From an uncultured Muribaculaceae bacterium (lineage in GTDB: Bacteria > Bacteroidota > Bacteroidia > Bacteroidales > Muribaculaceae), in NCBI GenBank assembly GCA_947626355.1, contig CANQRV010000013.1:1-52589 (forward strand): DNA of 52,589 nt. Direction: 5' to 3'. The notes under the pieces were generated by a model. That model saw only the letters and a program-made list of their open reading frames with translations, searched no databases and was not told where the DNA came from. Positions 52,566-52,589 of the stretch are shown in pieces. A program made the position numbers and the translations under genes. Within the stretch, counting starts at the first letter, position 1, and every line of letters begins with the position of its first letter.

Positions 52566-52589
52566 ATGAGTGAAGAAATCAAAAAAATC
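52566..52589 (+). CDS. Possible start of a truncated rightward gene
   Basis: ATG AGT GAA GAA ATC AAA AAA ATC runs off the window (MSEEIKKI), after an AT-rich intergenic stretch (52468-52565). Too short to identify. Confidence 0.3.

Overview
The window looks like a chromosomal segment of a GC-rich member of the order Bacteroidales, most likely family Muribaculaceae. The basis is: Bacteroidetes-type promoters (TTTG, about 20 nt, TAnnTTTG) instead of -35/-10 boxes; FimB/Mfa2-type fimbrial genes; two large secreted proteins with type IX secretion (T9SS)-like C-terminal tails; YfhO, DUF4834-like and Mfa families; and high GC throughout. Species cannot be named from sequence alone.

Layout. (1) 0.2-8.3 kb: four co-directional fimbrial lipoprotein genes (Mfa1-like, FimB/Mfa2-like, an accessory subunit, and a 1102-aa possible tip protein) ending at a strong terminator. 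(2) 8.5-16.5 kb: phage-type morphogenesis block. Terminase large subunit and a candidate small subunit run leftward; a possible scaffold, the major capsid protein, an accessory protein, a head-tail connector and a coiled-coil fibre run rightward. No portal, integrase, protease or tail-tube gene is next to them. (3) 16.6-21.2 kb: tRNA-Asp, aroQ, a dinD remnant, an O-methyltransferase and metG. (4) 21.4-24.0 kb: three small alpha-helical proteins of unknown function opposite a LexA/cI-like repressor with S24 peptidase residues and a plausible Ala-Gly autocleavage site. (5) 24-29 kb: phospholipid operon psd-pssA-DUF4834-HAD-histidine kinase, divergent from a diacylglycerol-kinase-like gene. (6) 29.4-43.3 kb: a T9SS-type secreted protein, rnpA, xerD, a YfhO/Lrp operon, birA-tsaE, a flippase-like gene, an LRR protein and a membrane TPR/HTH regulator. 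(7) 43.6-51.9 kb: a second T9SS-type giant, a carboxynorspermidine-synthase-like dehydrogenase and a GH31 glucosidase. (8) 51.9-52.5 kb: an isolated phage-type endolysin (GH108-like).

The most interesting reading is that regions 2, 4 and 8 belong together. Phage packaging, capsid, repressor and lysis genes keep intact reading frames and catalytic residues, yet are scattered among housekeeping genes with no integrase or attachment sites visible. That is the architecture expected of a domesticated phage or gene-transfer-agent-like system. It is a hypothesis; a portal and tail genes would have to be found elsewhere in the genome.

Overlying this are short interspersed repeats. Family A (about 130-180 bp, starting AAGAGTGAA) repeatedly lies immediately 3' of genes and supplies their stop codons, except where its frame 2 reads through and gives the methyltransferase a repeat-encoded tail. 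A second family has GTAGGGAC...GTCCCTAC ends with interchangeable palindromic cores. Tandem 10-bp GATTAATC arrays precede several phage-type genes.
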